NCBI RefSeq assembly: GCF_963675165.1
Contig: NC_087377.1
Span: forward strand, 8,077,122 to 8,141,121
DNA from: Halichondria panicea
Taxonomy: Eukaryota; Porifera; Demospongiae; Suberitida; Halichondriidae
Direction of reading: 5' to 3'
Length of the DNA: 64,000 nucleotides
The notes beneath the pieces are model-generated. The model ran no database searches. It had not been told where the DNA came from and saw nothing but the letters and a program-made list of their open reading frames with translations. The translations under genes and the position numbers were made by a program. Positions 44,626 through 54,313 of the stretch are shown one piece after another (position 1 is the stretch's first letter; every line of letters starts with the position of its first letter).

Positions 44626-44690
44626 CGCGGGATATAAATGTGTACACTGCGAGATAAAATGTGTACACCGCGGGATAAAATTGAAATTGC
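44626..44690 (-). promoter_or_regulatory. Tandem 'GCGGGATAAAATGTGTACAC' motifs upstream of the 44552 start
   Basis: About two and a half copies of a 22-bp unit (GCGGGATATAAATGTGTACA; TGCGAGATAAAATGTGTACA; CGCGGGATAAAATTG) lie 75-140 bp upstream of the minus-strand ATG. A CACGTGAC word lies closer to the ATG. The arrangement suggests a promoter with repeated binding sites; this is inference only. Confidence 0.3.
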
Positions 44691-44759
44691 TGGGTGGTTC
44701 GCCAACGCAGTTTTGGCCATTCCATACACTTGCAGCCCAACAGCAAAACCACCAGATAT

Positions 44760-44830
44760 GAATTTCATTGCCAATAATAATGAAAGCACCGCAGGTGCAG
44801 ATGCTCGGTGGAGGTGCCAAAGCTACATAA
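44760..44830. repeat. Short repeat 'GAAAGCACCGC...CTCGGTGGAGGTGCCAAAGCTA'
   Basis: The phrase TGAAAGCACCGC(G/A)GTG...GATG-CTCGGTGGAGGTGCCAAAGCTA recurs at 37189-37243 and, partly, 35003-35042. Confidence 0.6.
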
Positions 44831-44984
44831 CATAATTATAGCTAGCTTTTTATACACACATTAATTTATCATGATGAATAATTTTCTTCATGCGGGAAAC
44901 TCAAATATGACCATGATTGTTGTTAAAAACATGGCAAGTCAGCAGAGCCGTGCAGCTCTCTTCTTGCTCTGCAGCTACCAATAG

Positions 44985-45290
44985 CTAGCGTTCTAGTGCA
45001 GAGCTAACTACTAAGTAGAGTAGCAACACTCGGTGAACACATTTTGCTATGGACTATGGCATTCCAAGTAAGCAAAACTAGGCATAACTCGAGAACGAAG
45101 CTTTATTTTGCAAATCCAACCATTGCAAGCCAAGAAAACATGACTAGAAGCCTATAGAAACTCTTACTTGCATTTCATTGACCCTTGAGCAGCTGAAATA
45201 GTCTACACACACAGACACACAAACACACTACCATATACCTCGCTTGCGCATGTGCACCGAGACATAACTATAAGCTCAGCTTGCACTTTT
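44985..45290. repeat. Dispersed repeat copy shared with 49470-49790
   Basis: AGCTAGCGTTCTAGTGCA, CATAACTCGAGAACGAAGCTTTA, CTAGAAGCCTATAGAA, TTGAGCAG and the CACACAGACACAC region are found in the same order at 49480-49785. This is a roughly 300-bp dispersed family. Confidence 0.75.
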
Positions 45291-46418
45291 AGCAGAATCT
45301 CATCAAATTGAATCTACAAGCCCAAAAAGGTGCTCAGTCACACATCTCCATGCGATTATATAGACTATTACTCACAGTGACTCAGTATTAGGCAGATCTC
45401 CACGTGGCAGAATTAAAACATGGCTATGAAGGTGTTGTTGTCTTACATGGATAGGAATAAACCTATCACAATTCCAGCCCAAGTTCAAGCTGTGCCGTTT
45501 CTAAAAGCTGAATTTGTAAAGCATTTCAACTTTATAAAACGTGAAGCTTAGTATTGTTTTTAAAATATGAACCTTACTTGGACTGAGTTTTAGACAAAGA
45601 TGCTGTTATAAAAGATAAGGACAAATTAAAGGTGGTTGTGATACCACTTCCTACCTAGGGTGAAGAGCTAGAGCTATCTGATCAATTCGGAAAGGTTAGT
45701 TTGTAGTACATGCATGTAGTTAAATGCAGTCTTATACATTGGTATCATCGATATCTGAAAAACCATGCAGTAAGTAGGTCATCAAAAATTTTAGTTGAAG
45801 ATGTGATGATAATGTTGTGACCTCTCTGGGCGTACTCTTGTTTTTCTTTTGAAGGAATTAATGGAGTCTTGCTAAAACAAGTACATGGAAAACAAGGAAT
45901 TGCCTTACAGTGCAAGCGTACATACAGTATGATCAAGGCAATTCCTACACAGCATGCTGCCATATAGTAGTAAGGAACCACATAACGCCAGTTGAGGTAT
46001 AATTATAATTATGGTTTTTACATTCAGGTCGAAAAGAATTGTGTCTGAATAAAGCATACACGTGGCTAGCTCAAAAGAAACCGGAATCAATACAGTCAGC
46101 GTGTAAGTGATTACATTATGAAACTAGTGTTCAAGCTGGCGCTGTGCTAATGCCTCTCGCCATGTTTTTGCTTTCGCTGAAAAGTATTAGAGTGTTATAT
46201 TAGTTTCTATAATGAATTTTATATTAAAGTTAGCTTATCTATATAAAGTCACTGAGAAGAAAATACTTATTTACATGCATCTATTGTTGTATTATGTGGC
46301 TTACCAGGACCTCAAGAAAGAAGAAAATTGATCCTTCCAGGATCTGTGTAGTTGCAGTGTATATAATATCTAAGAAGAAAAGACCTGTGTACATGCATAT
46401 TGTTATCTATATTGTTAT
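45291..46418. other. Stretch with unassigned coding-like pieces and a local duplication
   Basis: An ATG at 45420 opens a 43-codon frame (DRNKPITIPAQVQAVPFLKA). About 46250-46330 is repeated at 46370-46470 (TTTACATGCAT...GTGGCTTACCAGG.CCTTCAAGA), a tandem duplication of about 120 bp. The end motif shared with 27.5 and 30.5 kb lies inverted at about 46145-46185. Confidence 0.35.
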
Positions 46419-46832
46419 ATGGTAGTGTTTTGTGGCTTACCAGGCCTTCAAGACAAAGATGATTCTGCCAGGAAGTCTTGGATACAGAGGTTTTCAGGTT
46501 CCTTGAGAAACTATCATGTGCGCTTGCGCAAAACATTGAACTATGTACTCTGGTTTGCTGTGTCAGCACAGCTGCAAGATCATCTGATCATGGAACCAGG
46601 ACAGCCTTTGTGTTCACTTTCGCTTGCTGTAGCTGCCACTGGGCGCCGAGTGACTATTAATAGTGGATCACAGAAACAAGTATCAAAGAACGGTGGTGGG
46701 TGCGTGTTAATTACACCATTAAGTAAAGGTACATATTCAATGCCAAATGTGCCTACTGCAAAACTCAATACAACATTACAAGGAGCTTCCCCACTTCTAT
46801 CCAAAGTTTTGGTGAAAGTTGCATCAAAAGAT
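46419..46832 (+). other. Open frame upstream of the LINE, ending in 'SKVLVKVASKDG'
   Basis: A frame of about 138 codons (EPGQPLCSLSLAVAATG; NGGGCVLITPLSKGTYS) runs into the LINE. Its last residues SKVLVKVASKDG look like the first beta strand of the PB1-like domain whose remainder is encoded at 47438. No other family is recognised. The upper part may be untranslated or part of the element. Confidence 0.3.
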
Positions 46833-47436
46833 GGGCCTATAAGCTCCTAACCCAAACTTGAATACTGCGCCGCAGTATGGGACCCCCATCAATCAACACT
46901 CACCAAGAAACTGGAGAACACCCAATCATTTGCCTGCAAAATCATAACCAAAGAATGGAAATCTGACTATACTTCTCTACTTAACAAACTCCAACTCAAA
47001 TCTCTTAAAGACCGCAGGAATATCCAAAAACTTAAAGTATGCTTCAAAATCATCAACAACAAATCCTGTATTCCTCCCTCTGTCTTCTCACCCCACCCAT
47101 CCCCTTCCCCCCGTCATCCGCACAGCCAAATACTCTTTATACCACATGTGGGCACCTCATCCCACAAACATTCCTTTTTTCTGGATGTAATACCAAAATG
47201 GAATTCTTTACCACCAGAAGTTATCAACAGCTCCTCTGATTCATCATTTAAATCGAACCTCAGTAGCTTTTTGTGTAATAATTATTATAATTAGCCGTAG
47301 CTCCTGTTTTATTTCTCTGTTTTTGTGTTGTCCAGGGGAAGTCTTCACACTAGCCATCTGAGCTACCTGATCTACCCTTATGCACACCTTGGTTTTGCAT
47401 AAAAATTTCTTAAATAAAAAAAAAAAAAAAAAAAAA
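46833..47436 (+). mobile_element. 5'-truncated LINE insertion with poly(A) tail
   Basis: It starts within PKLEYCAAVWDPHQ (the conserved '..LEY.A.VWDP' block after LINE reverse transcriptase) and continues TKKLENTQSFACKIITKEWK, KDRRNIQKLKVCFKIIN and VIPKWNSLPPEVI before a stop, a short 3' region and 21 A residues (47416-47436). AAAAGATG lies at both ends (46826-46833 and 47433-47440), a possible target-site duplication that includes the next ORF's ATG. Confidence 0.8.
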
Positions 47437-47437
47437 G

Positions 47438-48163
47438 ATGTTCACTCTTCGTGATTTAGATATTACTACAATTCTCACATGTGAGAACTTAAAAGATGCC
47501 ATTAAGAGACAGTTAACTGATGACATTGTTGATAGTGACTTCGATGTTGGATATGTGGAGGGTTCAAGTGTTGTGCGGATTAGAAATAGGCGTGATCTGG
47601 AGGAGGTGTGGTCCTGTATTGCAAAAAGTAAAGGCAAAGTAATGCTGTGGTGTGATGGCTTAAGCAACACCAAAGAGAGTCGCAAGCGTCCTCGAAGTGA
47701 TGGCGTATCTGTGGTTAATACAAAGAAAAAAGTACCTGACAAGGCTGACAAGGAACAGAAAGTTCAGCAACTGGTCGACTCATTGAAAGAAAAGCACCTT
47801 AGTGATTATACACCTATGCAATTTCGTATATGGGCCGAAATGGTAGCAAGTGGTATGTATTGTAGTATGGACAATCCGCCTAACACCACAATGTTCACTC
47901 GTGCTGGCAGCGGCACTCCATCTCGAAATGTGCCAGTTGCTCGGGCTCTCTCTGATGCGGCAACTGTGATTGCTACAGCTTTGTCTCCTACCAGTTCGAC
48001 ACATATTTCAAGCAATAGCCCAGCAAAAGTTATAGAAAGTAGGTCGAAGCTATACAGGCAGTTGAATGAACTACAAAATCTAAAGCAAAGCGGGGTGTTG
48101 ACTGACGAGGAATATTGTGAAGAGAAGGGTACAATCATGAAGTTACTTCAACAACTAAAGTGA
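47438..48163 (+). CDS. PB1-like / SHOCT-like protein, transposon-associated
   Basis: 241 residues in one exon. Residues 1-75 (MFTLRDLDITTILTCENLKD ... DFDVGYVEGSSVVRIRNRRD) resemble a PB1 or ubiquitin-like fold lacking its first strand. A basic RKRPR nuclear-signal-like motif is at 82-86. A conserved-looking YTPMQFRIWAEMVASGMY is at 124-141. The C terminus (LNELQNLKQSGVLTDEEY, 209-226) matches the SHOCT motif, a short helical oligomerisation-type segment. Function is unknown. It faces the IS630-type transposase with 70 bp between stop codons, a layout suggesting two genes of one DNA transposon. The ATG directly follows a LINE poly(A) tract, and the missing first strand (SKVLVKVASKDG) is found on the far side of the LINE, so this start may be secondary. 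Confidence 0.65.
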   Translation: MFTLRDLDITTILTCENLKDAIKRQLTDDIVDSDFDVGYVEGSSVVRIRNRRDLEEVWSCIAKSKGKVMLWCDGLSNTKESRKRPRSDGVSVVNTKKKVPDKADKEQKVQQLVDSLKEKHLSDYTPMQFRIWAEMVASGMYCSMDNPPNTTMFTRAGSGTPSRNVPVARALSDAATVIATALSPTSSTHISSNSPAKVIESRSKLYRQLNELQNLKQSGVLTDEEYCEEKGTIMKLLQQLK

Positions 48164-48233
48164 CATAATATTGATTAAACTGACAATTTTTGGTGTGCTG
48201 TGCATAGTTATTATTATACGTTGTGATAATGTT

Positions 48234-49202
48234 TTAGTCAATGTATCCACTATGAGAGATATAAGAAAGGCAGTCTTGTTTGGTTACCATACTAAATGCC
48301 ATACTTAAGAGTACTCTTGAGGCACTGCATGATTGAAATACTCCATCGTTTTGCTTCATAATTGATTTCACTTGACTGAAAACCTCTTCGCAAGGATTCA
48401 AATCAGGTGAGTATGGAGGGAGAAAAAGCAGTCGTGCTCCTTCTTGGTTTTCAATTAAATCCATAACACCCTCCACATGGTGTATGGAGGCATTGTCCAT
48501 AATCACAACTGAATGGGGATTTACCCAATTGAATGGATTTAGAATTGGAAGAACACAATCTCTCAAAAACTGCTCAAACCTTCCACCATCCACAGTCCCT
48601 TCAAAGAAGCATACATCATGTATTCCATCAAGGGACAGTACAGGAATTGCTGAGTAGCGTGTTCCACATGCTAGCAGCCTATGGTCTCTGGGCGTCATAC
48701 CTCTTATACTGTATGCCCATTTTCGTACACAATTTCTTCTATCACACCCTGTCTCATCTAGCCATATGAGCATTCTTGGATCATAGGTTGTAACTTCAGC
48801 CATAAACTTAGCACGTAATTCATCATTACGCCGTATATGAATGTGTTGAATAACTTGCCGTGTACAGTTCATGAACTTCAGTGTTCGACAGATGGTTGCA
48901 ACACTTACAGTAACGCCAAACATTGTAACAAGTTTTGCTTGAATTTCATGTAAGTATATGCCAGTGTTCTCCAAAATGATTCGTAGAAGTACAAGCTGTT
49001 CAAAATCTCCGAGTAGTTTCTGAGGACCATGTGTTGAAACTCTTGGCGCTACATCACCAGTTTGCTCAAAAGCATTAATATATCTATAGACAGTGCTCTC
49101 AGAAAGGCTGACTTGGTGTGATATGTCTTTACAATTCAAGTGATGAGCAAGATGGAGCCAAATTACTCTCCAACAAAGGTCCAACGAGTATGGAATCGGC
49201 AT
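48234..49202 (-). CDS. IS630/Tc1-mariner-type DDE transposase, intact
   Basis: 322 residues, uninterrupted. Residues 1-115 form paired helix-turn-helix DNA-binding segments (LNCKDISHQVSLSESTVYRY; GVTVSVATICRTL). The catalytic domain shows all three acidic residues: D149 in LIWLDETG, D236 in VVIMDNASIHH and E272 in YSPDLNPCEEVFSQVK. I count 35 residues between the second Asp and the Glu. Such enzymes cut out the element and reinsert it at TA sites. No stops or frameshifts, so it may still be active. It converges on the PB1-like ORF. I could not find terminal inverted repeats with confidence; the start ATG at 49202 gives the usual MPIPYSLDLCWRV opening. Confidence 0.9.
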   Translation of the reverse strand: MPIPYSLDLCWRVIWLHLAHHLNCKDISHQVSLSESTVYRYINAFEQTGDVAPRVSTHGPQKLLGDFEQLVLLRIILENTGIYLHEIQAKLVTMFGVTVSVATICRTLKFMNCTRQVIQHIHIRRNDELRAKFMAEVTTYDPRMLIWLDETGCDRRNCVRKWAYSIRGMTPRDHRLLACGTRYSAIPVLSLDGIHDVCFFEGTVDGGRFEQFLRDCVLPILNPFNWVNPHSVVIMDNASIHHVEGVMDLIENQEGARLLFLPPYSPDLNPCEEVFSQVKSIMKQNDGVFQSCSASRVLLSMAFSMVTKQDCLSYISHSGYID

Positions 49203-49469
49203 CTTAGTTTTTGAATTTCGCGAGTTTATTGATTGAAGTAGCCGGGCGGAGTCTATAGCTATTGTGCATTGCGCATGCTCTATTTATTTCACAGTCACTA
49301 TAGTCAACCAACCTGAAAACCTCTGTATTATTTCTCACACATGGGGAATGAGCGCGCATGCGCATTACATCCACAGGAATAATTAAAGGGTGTGTCCAAA
49401 GAGATCAATTTTCACAAATGGCTACTGCTAGCTAGCTGTTTTAACAGATATTTTCTGAGTATTGTAGCT
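49203..49469. other. 5' flank of the transposase
   Basis: It contains GTGCATTGCGCATGCTC and GAGCGCGCATGCGCATTAC, two GC-rich TGCGCATGC words about 100 bp apart, which may mark the transposon end or promoter. No inverted partner was found upstream of 46.8 kb. Confidence 0.3.
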
Positions 49470-49790
49470 AACAAAAAGCTAGCGCTTTAGTGCAAGGCTA
49501 ACTCATATGTTGAATAGAAAGTTTGTGCGGACAGATGATGCTATGAAAGATTCTGAAGAGACTGCAACAGCCTTCAATGTGAGTCAAACTAGCCATAACT
49601 CGAGAAAGAAGCTTTAGTTTGCTAATCCACGAATCAAAATCCAAGAGAACGTGGCTAGAAGCCTATAGAAGCTGTTAGCTTTCGTCGCATTGCAACCGTT
49701 GAGCAGTTACAGCTGGAACAGACACACACACAGACACAGTCAGCTTTACCTTATCCCTCATGCGGCTACGCCTCGAGGCATAATTAACAA
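49470..49790. repeat. Dispersed repeat copy shared with 44985-45290
   Basis: Same order of words as in the earlier copy, ending in the CACACACACAGACACAG stretch and CGCCTCGAGGCATAATTA. Confidence 0.75.
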
Positions 49791-49877
49791 TGCTACATGT
49801 GATTAACAGAAAATTAATCTATCAGTTAATTGTGTGGGCTGTGAAAGAGTTTAAATTATGGCTATATCCAGATACTT

Positions 49878-50107
49878 ATGGAGCTTAATTTGTGTCAAAA
49901 TTCTAAGAGCAGTTTATTCAATTCCAAGTCCATGTTCCAATTCAAATTCCAATATTAAATGTCAACAATCCAATGCAAATTCCAAAGGCACATACACACA
50001 TATGGAGCTTAATTTGTGTCAAAATTCTAAGAGCAGTTTATTCAATTCCAAGTCCATGTTAAATGTCAACAATCCAATGCAAATTCCAAAGGCACATACA
50101 CACATAC
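49878..50107. repeat. Tandem duplication, two units of about 124 and 106 bp
   Basis: ATGGAGCTTAATTTGTGTCA begins at 49878 and 50002. Both units end in CAAAGGCACATACACACAT. The second unit lacks a short stretch (CCAATTCAAATTCCAATATT). Confidence 0.9.
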
Positions 50108-50420
50108 AGTAAAAACATTACAATTTCAAGTCAGTGTTCCAATTAAAATTCCAATATTTAATGTATTTCTCGTAAACAATAATATTTCCAAAATTTAATA
50201 GTATTCATTGTCCGTAACATAGTCCAACACTTCTTGGAAGACATCTACAGCATGAACACTGGAATGGAGAGTTCTTTGTAGAGGATAGAATGCTGGAAAT
50301 GAGTCTATCGTACACACAAGGGGAACAATTGAACAGATACGAGAGATATTTATTTTTTAGCTTTGCACAGAGGATGTTCACCTTTCAACCAGACTGTTAT
50401 TAAAGAATGACCTAAAGCTG

Positions 50421-51088
50421 ATGCTGAGGATAATGAGACTAAGAATGAAGAAAAGGAGACGTTCTGTTGAGATAGATCCCAATGACATAGTCAGCAGTTT
50501 CTTAAGCCTCTACGAAACTGGCTTTGATGTTGCCATTCCGTTGGAGGTGTCGTTCCGTCATCAACAGGCAATTGATGTCGGAGGTGTGCGGAGGCATTTT
50601 CTTTCTCAGTTGCTGATAAACTTAGCTACGAGCAGTACCCTCTCATTGTTTGAAGGACAATTAGCTACGGGTGTTTTACCTTCTGTCAACCAGCATGCAG
50701 TGATGGCAGGCTATGTTAAGATGTTTGGTCAAGTGATAGTCCACAGTGTCCTTCAGGAGGGGCCTGCATTTCCCTACTTCCCCAAGTCTGTGTTTTTGTA
50801 TCTGTGCAAAAAGGATTTGAATGCTGCCGTTCCCTTTTTGACAAAAAAAGATTTGCCACTGCCATCACGGATGATTGTCAATCAGGTGCGCAAATAATAA
50901 TTATGTTTGTGTATTATACATGTACAAGACATTGATTTGAGAACCACCTTTTTTCCTATCATCGTTATCGCTTTTCTATTTCTTTATAGATACTAGAAGC
51001 AAGCACTGATGAAGAGCTAATGACTATGGCAAGAGAGGAAGAGTGTGCTCTGTTGCTGGCTCAAAGTGGTTCACGAGCGTTACTGAAG
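50421..51088 (+). pseudogene. HECT E3 ligase N-lobe fragment (G2E3-like)
   Basis: Exons 50421-50885 and 50990-51088 joined in phase 0 with GTGCGC and TATAG sites, 188 residues. The text AIDVGGVRRHFLSQLLINLA, SLFEG and MAGYVKMFGQVIVHSVLQEG followed by PYFPKSVFLYLC is the start of a HECT domain of the G2E3-like type, which recruits the E2 enzyme. The second exon (ILEASTDEELMTMAREEECA) ends at a GTAATT donor. The rest, including the catalytic Cys lobe, is not found downstream, where an inverted-repeat element begins at 51205. The N terminus is basic (MRLRMKKRRRS). Upstream exons are not identified. Confidence 0.65.
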
Positions 51089-51204
51089 GTAATTCAATGC
51101 AAACTCATAAAAAAGTGGAACCTCCGCAACCACACGACGCGTTGCTAGGGAAGTTGCATTCGTATCTCTTCCCCTAGAGGCATATATCACACACTGAACA
51201 TTTC

Positions 51205-52545
51205 TACTATATAGTATAGCCTCGATCCCAGGCCGATCCGTCTCTAATTGAACGCTAGGTCGCCTCCTCAGCCTGGTATTGATTGTATCTGGGCGTGACC
51301 GGAAACTGGTAAGTATCAGCTATGTACTGTAAAATCTTCAGTTCATCACAGTTGGCTAAAAATACAGCGATATAATGATATAATGACACTAGAAATTAAT
51401 ACTGTGCACACCAGTACTGCGTCCATAATAAATGCAGATGTTTAGAAGCGAAGATCTCAAACAAGAGCTTCCAGAAAGACTTAATAATTACTGCGCCTTC
51501 AGATGGCATAACAAAGATTGTGTGTTCACAGTGCATCAAGAGACAGTAGAATCCTGACGTCACTGGTCAGGATAGCAACCACAAGTGTTGAAAGAGCCAT
51601 TCCACGTCAGTAGTTTTAGTGCAGGTAGTTCTATAAGATCGGACCCTTGGGAAGGACACGAGTGGCACTGGGGCATCCTCTTTCAATGAGTTCACACCCA
51701 TCAGCTAGGAGGAGTACGACGGGGGTTGGAGGGGAAGGTTCCATTTTGCTCCTGTATACAAATTAGTATGAACTTAAATTCACCATTCCACTATACATTT
51801 TGTAACTCACAGTGATGGTCCACACAAAACTAGCCACGATCCCAGGCCGCACTTCCTTGAAGGCCGGTGAAGGAGGCTATCACAACACCAGTGCCAGTGC
51901 CGTAATGTCATATCTTGATCCAGATACCAAGGATTGGGCTATAGGCTATAGTGTACAATTTCCAATGATGAAAGGGTATTATTGATTTATATCGCTCACC
52001 TTGACAATACATCCCAGGCCCAGCCACTTGTGGACACCCCTGAGCATAGTATACAAGAGATCGATGGCCAGAGTCTGAGGATAGACTCTACCAAGTGTAT
52101 CTGGCAATCAATGGTCTAATCAAGCGCTTGTATTAAATTGTGTAGTCAATCAAAAGTAGCCACTGATAGCAGAAACTTGAGAACCTAGATCTGTTCTTTC
52201 ACAAGAGTGATGCTCCTTCTTCCTTGGCACAAGACAGCTCCTCACACTCTAGCTAGCTAAGCCTATATCTATGACAAACTAAACGAATAGACCTATGACA
52301 CGGAGTTCTTTGTGATTTAACGGTGATTTTACGGAGTAAGTATGCTTACATACACTATTAGTGTTTCTATTCGCTCCACCTTGCTCAGGTATTCGCTCTT
52401 TTTTAGTGAATACCTGAGCAACCACAGCAACCACAGCACATGCCCAGATACACGCCCAGATACAATCAATACCAGGCCGAGGAGGCGACCTAGCGTTCAA
52501 TTAGAGACGGATCGGCCTGGGATCGAGGCTACTATATAGTATAGA
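51205..52545. mobile_element. 1.3-kb element with about 90-bp terminal inverted repeats
   Basis: The left arm CTCGATCCCAGGCCGATCCG...GTATTGATTGTATCTGGGCG is repeated inverted at 52451-52533 almost without mismatch, and both ends carry ACTATATAGTATAG. The interior has no long ORF, so it is non-autonomous. A half copy (CAGATACAATCAACAATACC...GGCCTGGGACCGAGGC) lies at 52606-52690, and short matches occur at 51838 and 61722. It follows the last HECT exon. Confidence 0.85.
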
Positions 52546-52690
52546 TGTCAATCACAAAAGGGAAGCAATTTTAGTAATCTCTGCTTTTGTTTCCGGTTCC
52601 TGCCATGCCCAGATACAATCAACAATACCAGGCCGTATTTTTCAACTTCATTCTATTAAAAAAAAATTCGGCCTGGGACCGAGGCTAGTA

Positions 52691-53088
52691 TATAGTGCTG
52701 TGTGTGTAATGATTGTGTCCAACTAATTGTGTTGCCTGTAAGTTATTTTGTACACTACGTGCATGCATTAATTTAGATTTGATTGTAAGCTCTCGCCTGA
52801 GTTCCTTAATTCCACTGGCCTATGGACGCTGAAGGTACACGAATGGCGTCAATTTTTATGATACCCCCAGGGTTTCATCTAATGGGAGGGCATGCTTAGT
52901 TCCTCCCAAAATTTGGGACATTAGTACTGTCTATGAAGTGCAATATGTAACTATAATATCTACTGTGATGCCAGAGGAGGTCCGACATGCATGCACGAAT
53001 CACTATAAGTTCAGTGCATTGTGGTCATTGGGGTAACGTGATATGTTCAGGCCAAATGCACTGCAAATAATGGGCCTCCTTAAATTGA
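52691..53088. other. Stretch without a supported gene
   Basis: No gene or clear repeat seen. Confidence 0.4.
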
Positions 53089-53246
53089 TTAGGTCCTTTC
53101 CCGACATTTTTTACCCCTCTTTGTTTACACTGGCAATGTGTCTGCTGTGGAAGTTGCTGAAGCCATATTTGTCGACAGGGATTTATCTGCTGATGAACAT
53201 GAAGTCACAAAAAAGAGGGGTAAAAAAATGTCGGGAAAGGACCTAA
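53089..53246. repeat. Foldback with perfect arms, one arm coding-like
   Basis: TTAGGTCCTTTCCCGACATT at the left is inverted at the right as AATGTCGGGAAAGGACCTAA, and the arms continue through TTTTACCCCTCTTT. The loop plus right arm read as an open frame (NVSAVEVAEAIFVDRDLSAD, then KKRGKKMSGKDL), so the left arm looks like an inverted copy of coding sequence. Confidence 0.85.
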
Positions 53247-53269
53247 AATTGTGACATTCCCGCACCCGG

Positions 53270-53405
53270 TTGTGGCAATCGATCCCTCTTTGACAATCGA
53301 TGGTGGCAATCGATTCCTGCAATCGATTCCTCTATGACAATCGATGGTGGCAATCGATTCCAACGATCGATCACTTAAAGGAAATCGATAATCGCCATCA
53401 ACAAT
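53270..53405. repeat. Minisatellite of 'GGTGGCAATCGATTCC' words
   Basis: CAATCGAT-type words occur about eight times in 130 bp, including ACAATCGATGGTGGCAATCG twice. Degenerate spacing. Confidence 0.75.
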
Positions 53406-53439
53406 CGGAATCAAACTCTAGTATTGTCCACTATGGCAT

Positions 53440-53670
53440 TCCATATAGACTCGCTTCGCTTGGAGCAAGATTAACTGCGATATAGTCTTCCATGTGTCTG
53501 CGACCATCAGCATTCGTTAAGATTTATCGATCTGTTTAATTGATTATAGTAAGTACTGTACCTAATATCTGTTCATCATCATAAAGTTATTTAATCCACG
53601 GTCATGTGACAAGTGGATTTGCTGGAGATCATGTGATCAGCAGTACTAATTACAATTCAAGAAATAGAAA
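53440..53670. repeat. Dispersed repeat pieces shared with 54125 and 55215
   Basis: CGCTTCGCTTGGAGCAAGAT through TCTGCGACCA recurs at 54133-54190. AAGATTTATCGATCTGTT through TGATCAGCAGTACTAATTAC recurs at 55220-55360. Confidence 0.7.
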
Positions 53671-53683
53671 CCTAGCAAACAAA

Positions 53684-53847
53684 CTATATTTCGTGGGATA
53701 AACTTTCGCGGAAATACTTTTAGAAAGGTTTTCGCGGATTTAATTTTCGCGGAATATAGCACCCTTTTGCAATCGCATGCATGTGGTATTAAATTCGTGG
53801 GTATAAATGTTTGCGGTTACCCACAAAAATTACCCGCTATACGGTAT
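53684..53847. mobile_element. MITE, 'TTACCCGCTATACGGTA' family
   Basis: The right end ATTACCCGCTATACGGTAT matches the family at 19363 and 7422. The left end is diverged (CTATATTTCGTGGGATAAAC). Internal TTTTCGCGG words pair weakly. Confidence 0.55.
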
Positions 53848-54313
53848 GTCGTGTTCAATTTTACATTGACCCTTGCATGCAGGTACATGCACCCACCAAT
53901 GGAACAACAGCAAAATTTCCACTAGCAGAGGCCGAATAATATTGGCCACACCCCCTCCGCTGCCCCCACCCCTACCAAAGGGGTAATATGTTTCCTTAGA
54001 ATTTCCAAAACCACTGGCCAAATACCCAGCCCCTCAACCAAATACAAAGAATAAAGTTATTTATGCAAGTATAAATTTTTCGTCAATGGCAGACACTCTG
54101 AGGCAACTGGAAACTGTTTTACCGTTAATACACTCGCTTCGCTTGGAGCAAGATTAACTGCGATAATAGTCTTCCATGTGTCTGCGACCACCAGCATTCG
54201 TTTCAGCTGTCCATTAGTGTGGCTCATTTAATCATTTTTGAGAGTGTAGTGTTATCAGGTTATTGTGGTTTATAAACTATGCATGTATAAGTATAGGATA
54301 GACTACACCTAAG

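Noticed and set aside
47806..48138. 110-codon minus-strand ORF opposite the PB1-like gene
   Set aside because: No motif, and the plus-strand frame carries recognisable PB1-like and SHOCT-like segments.
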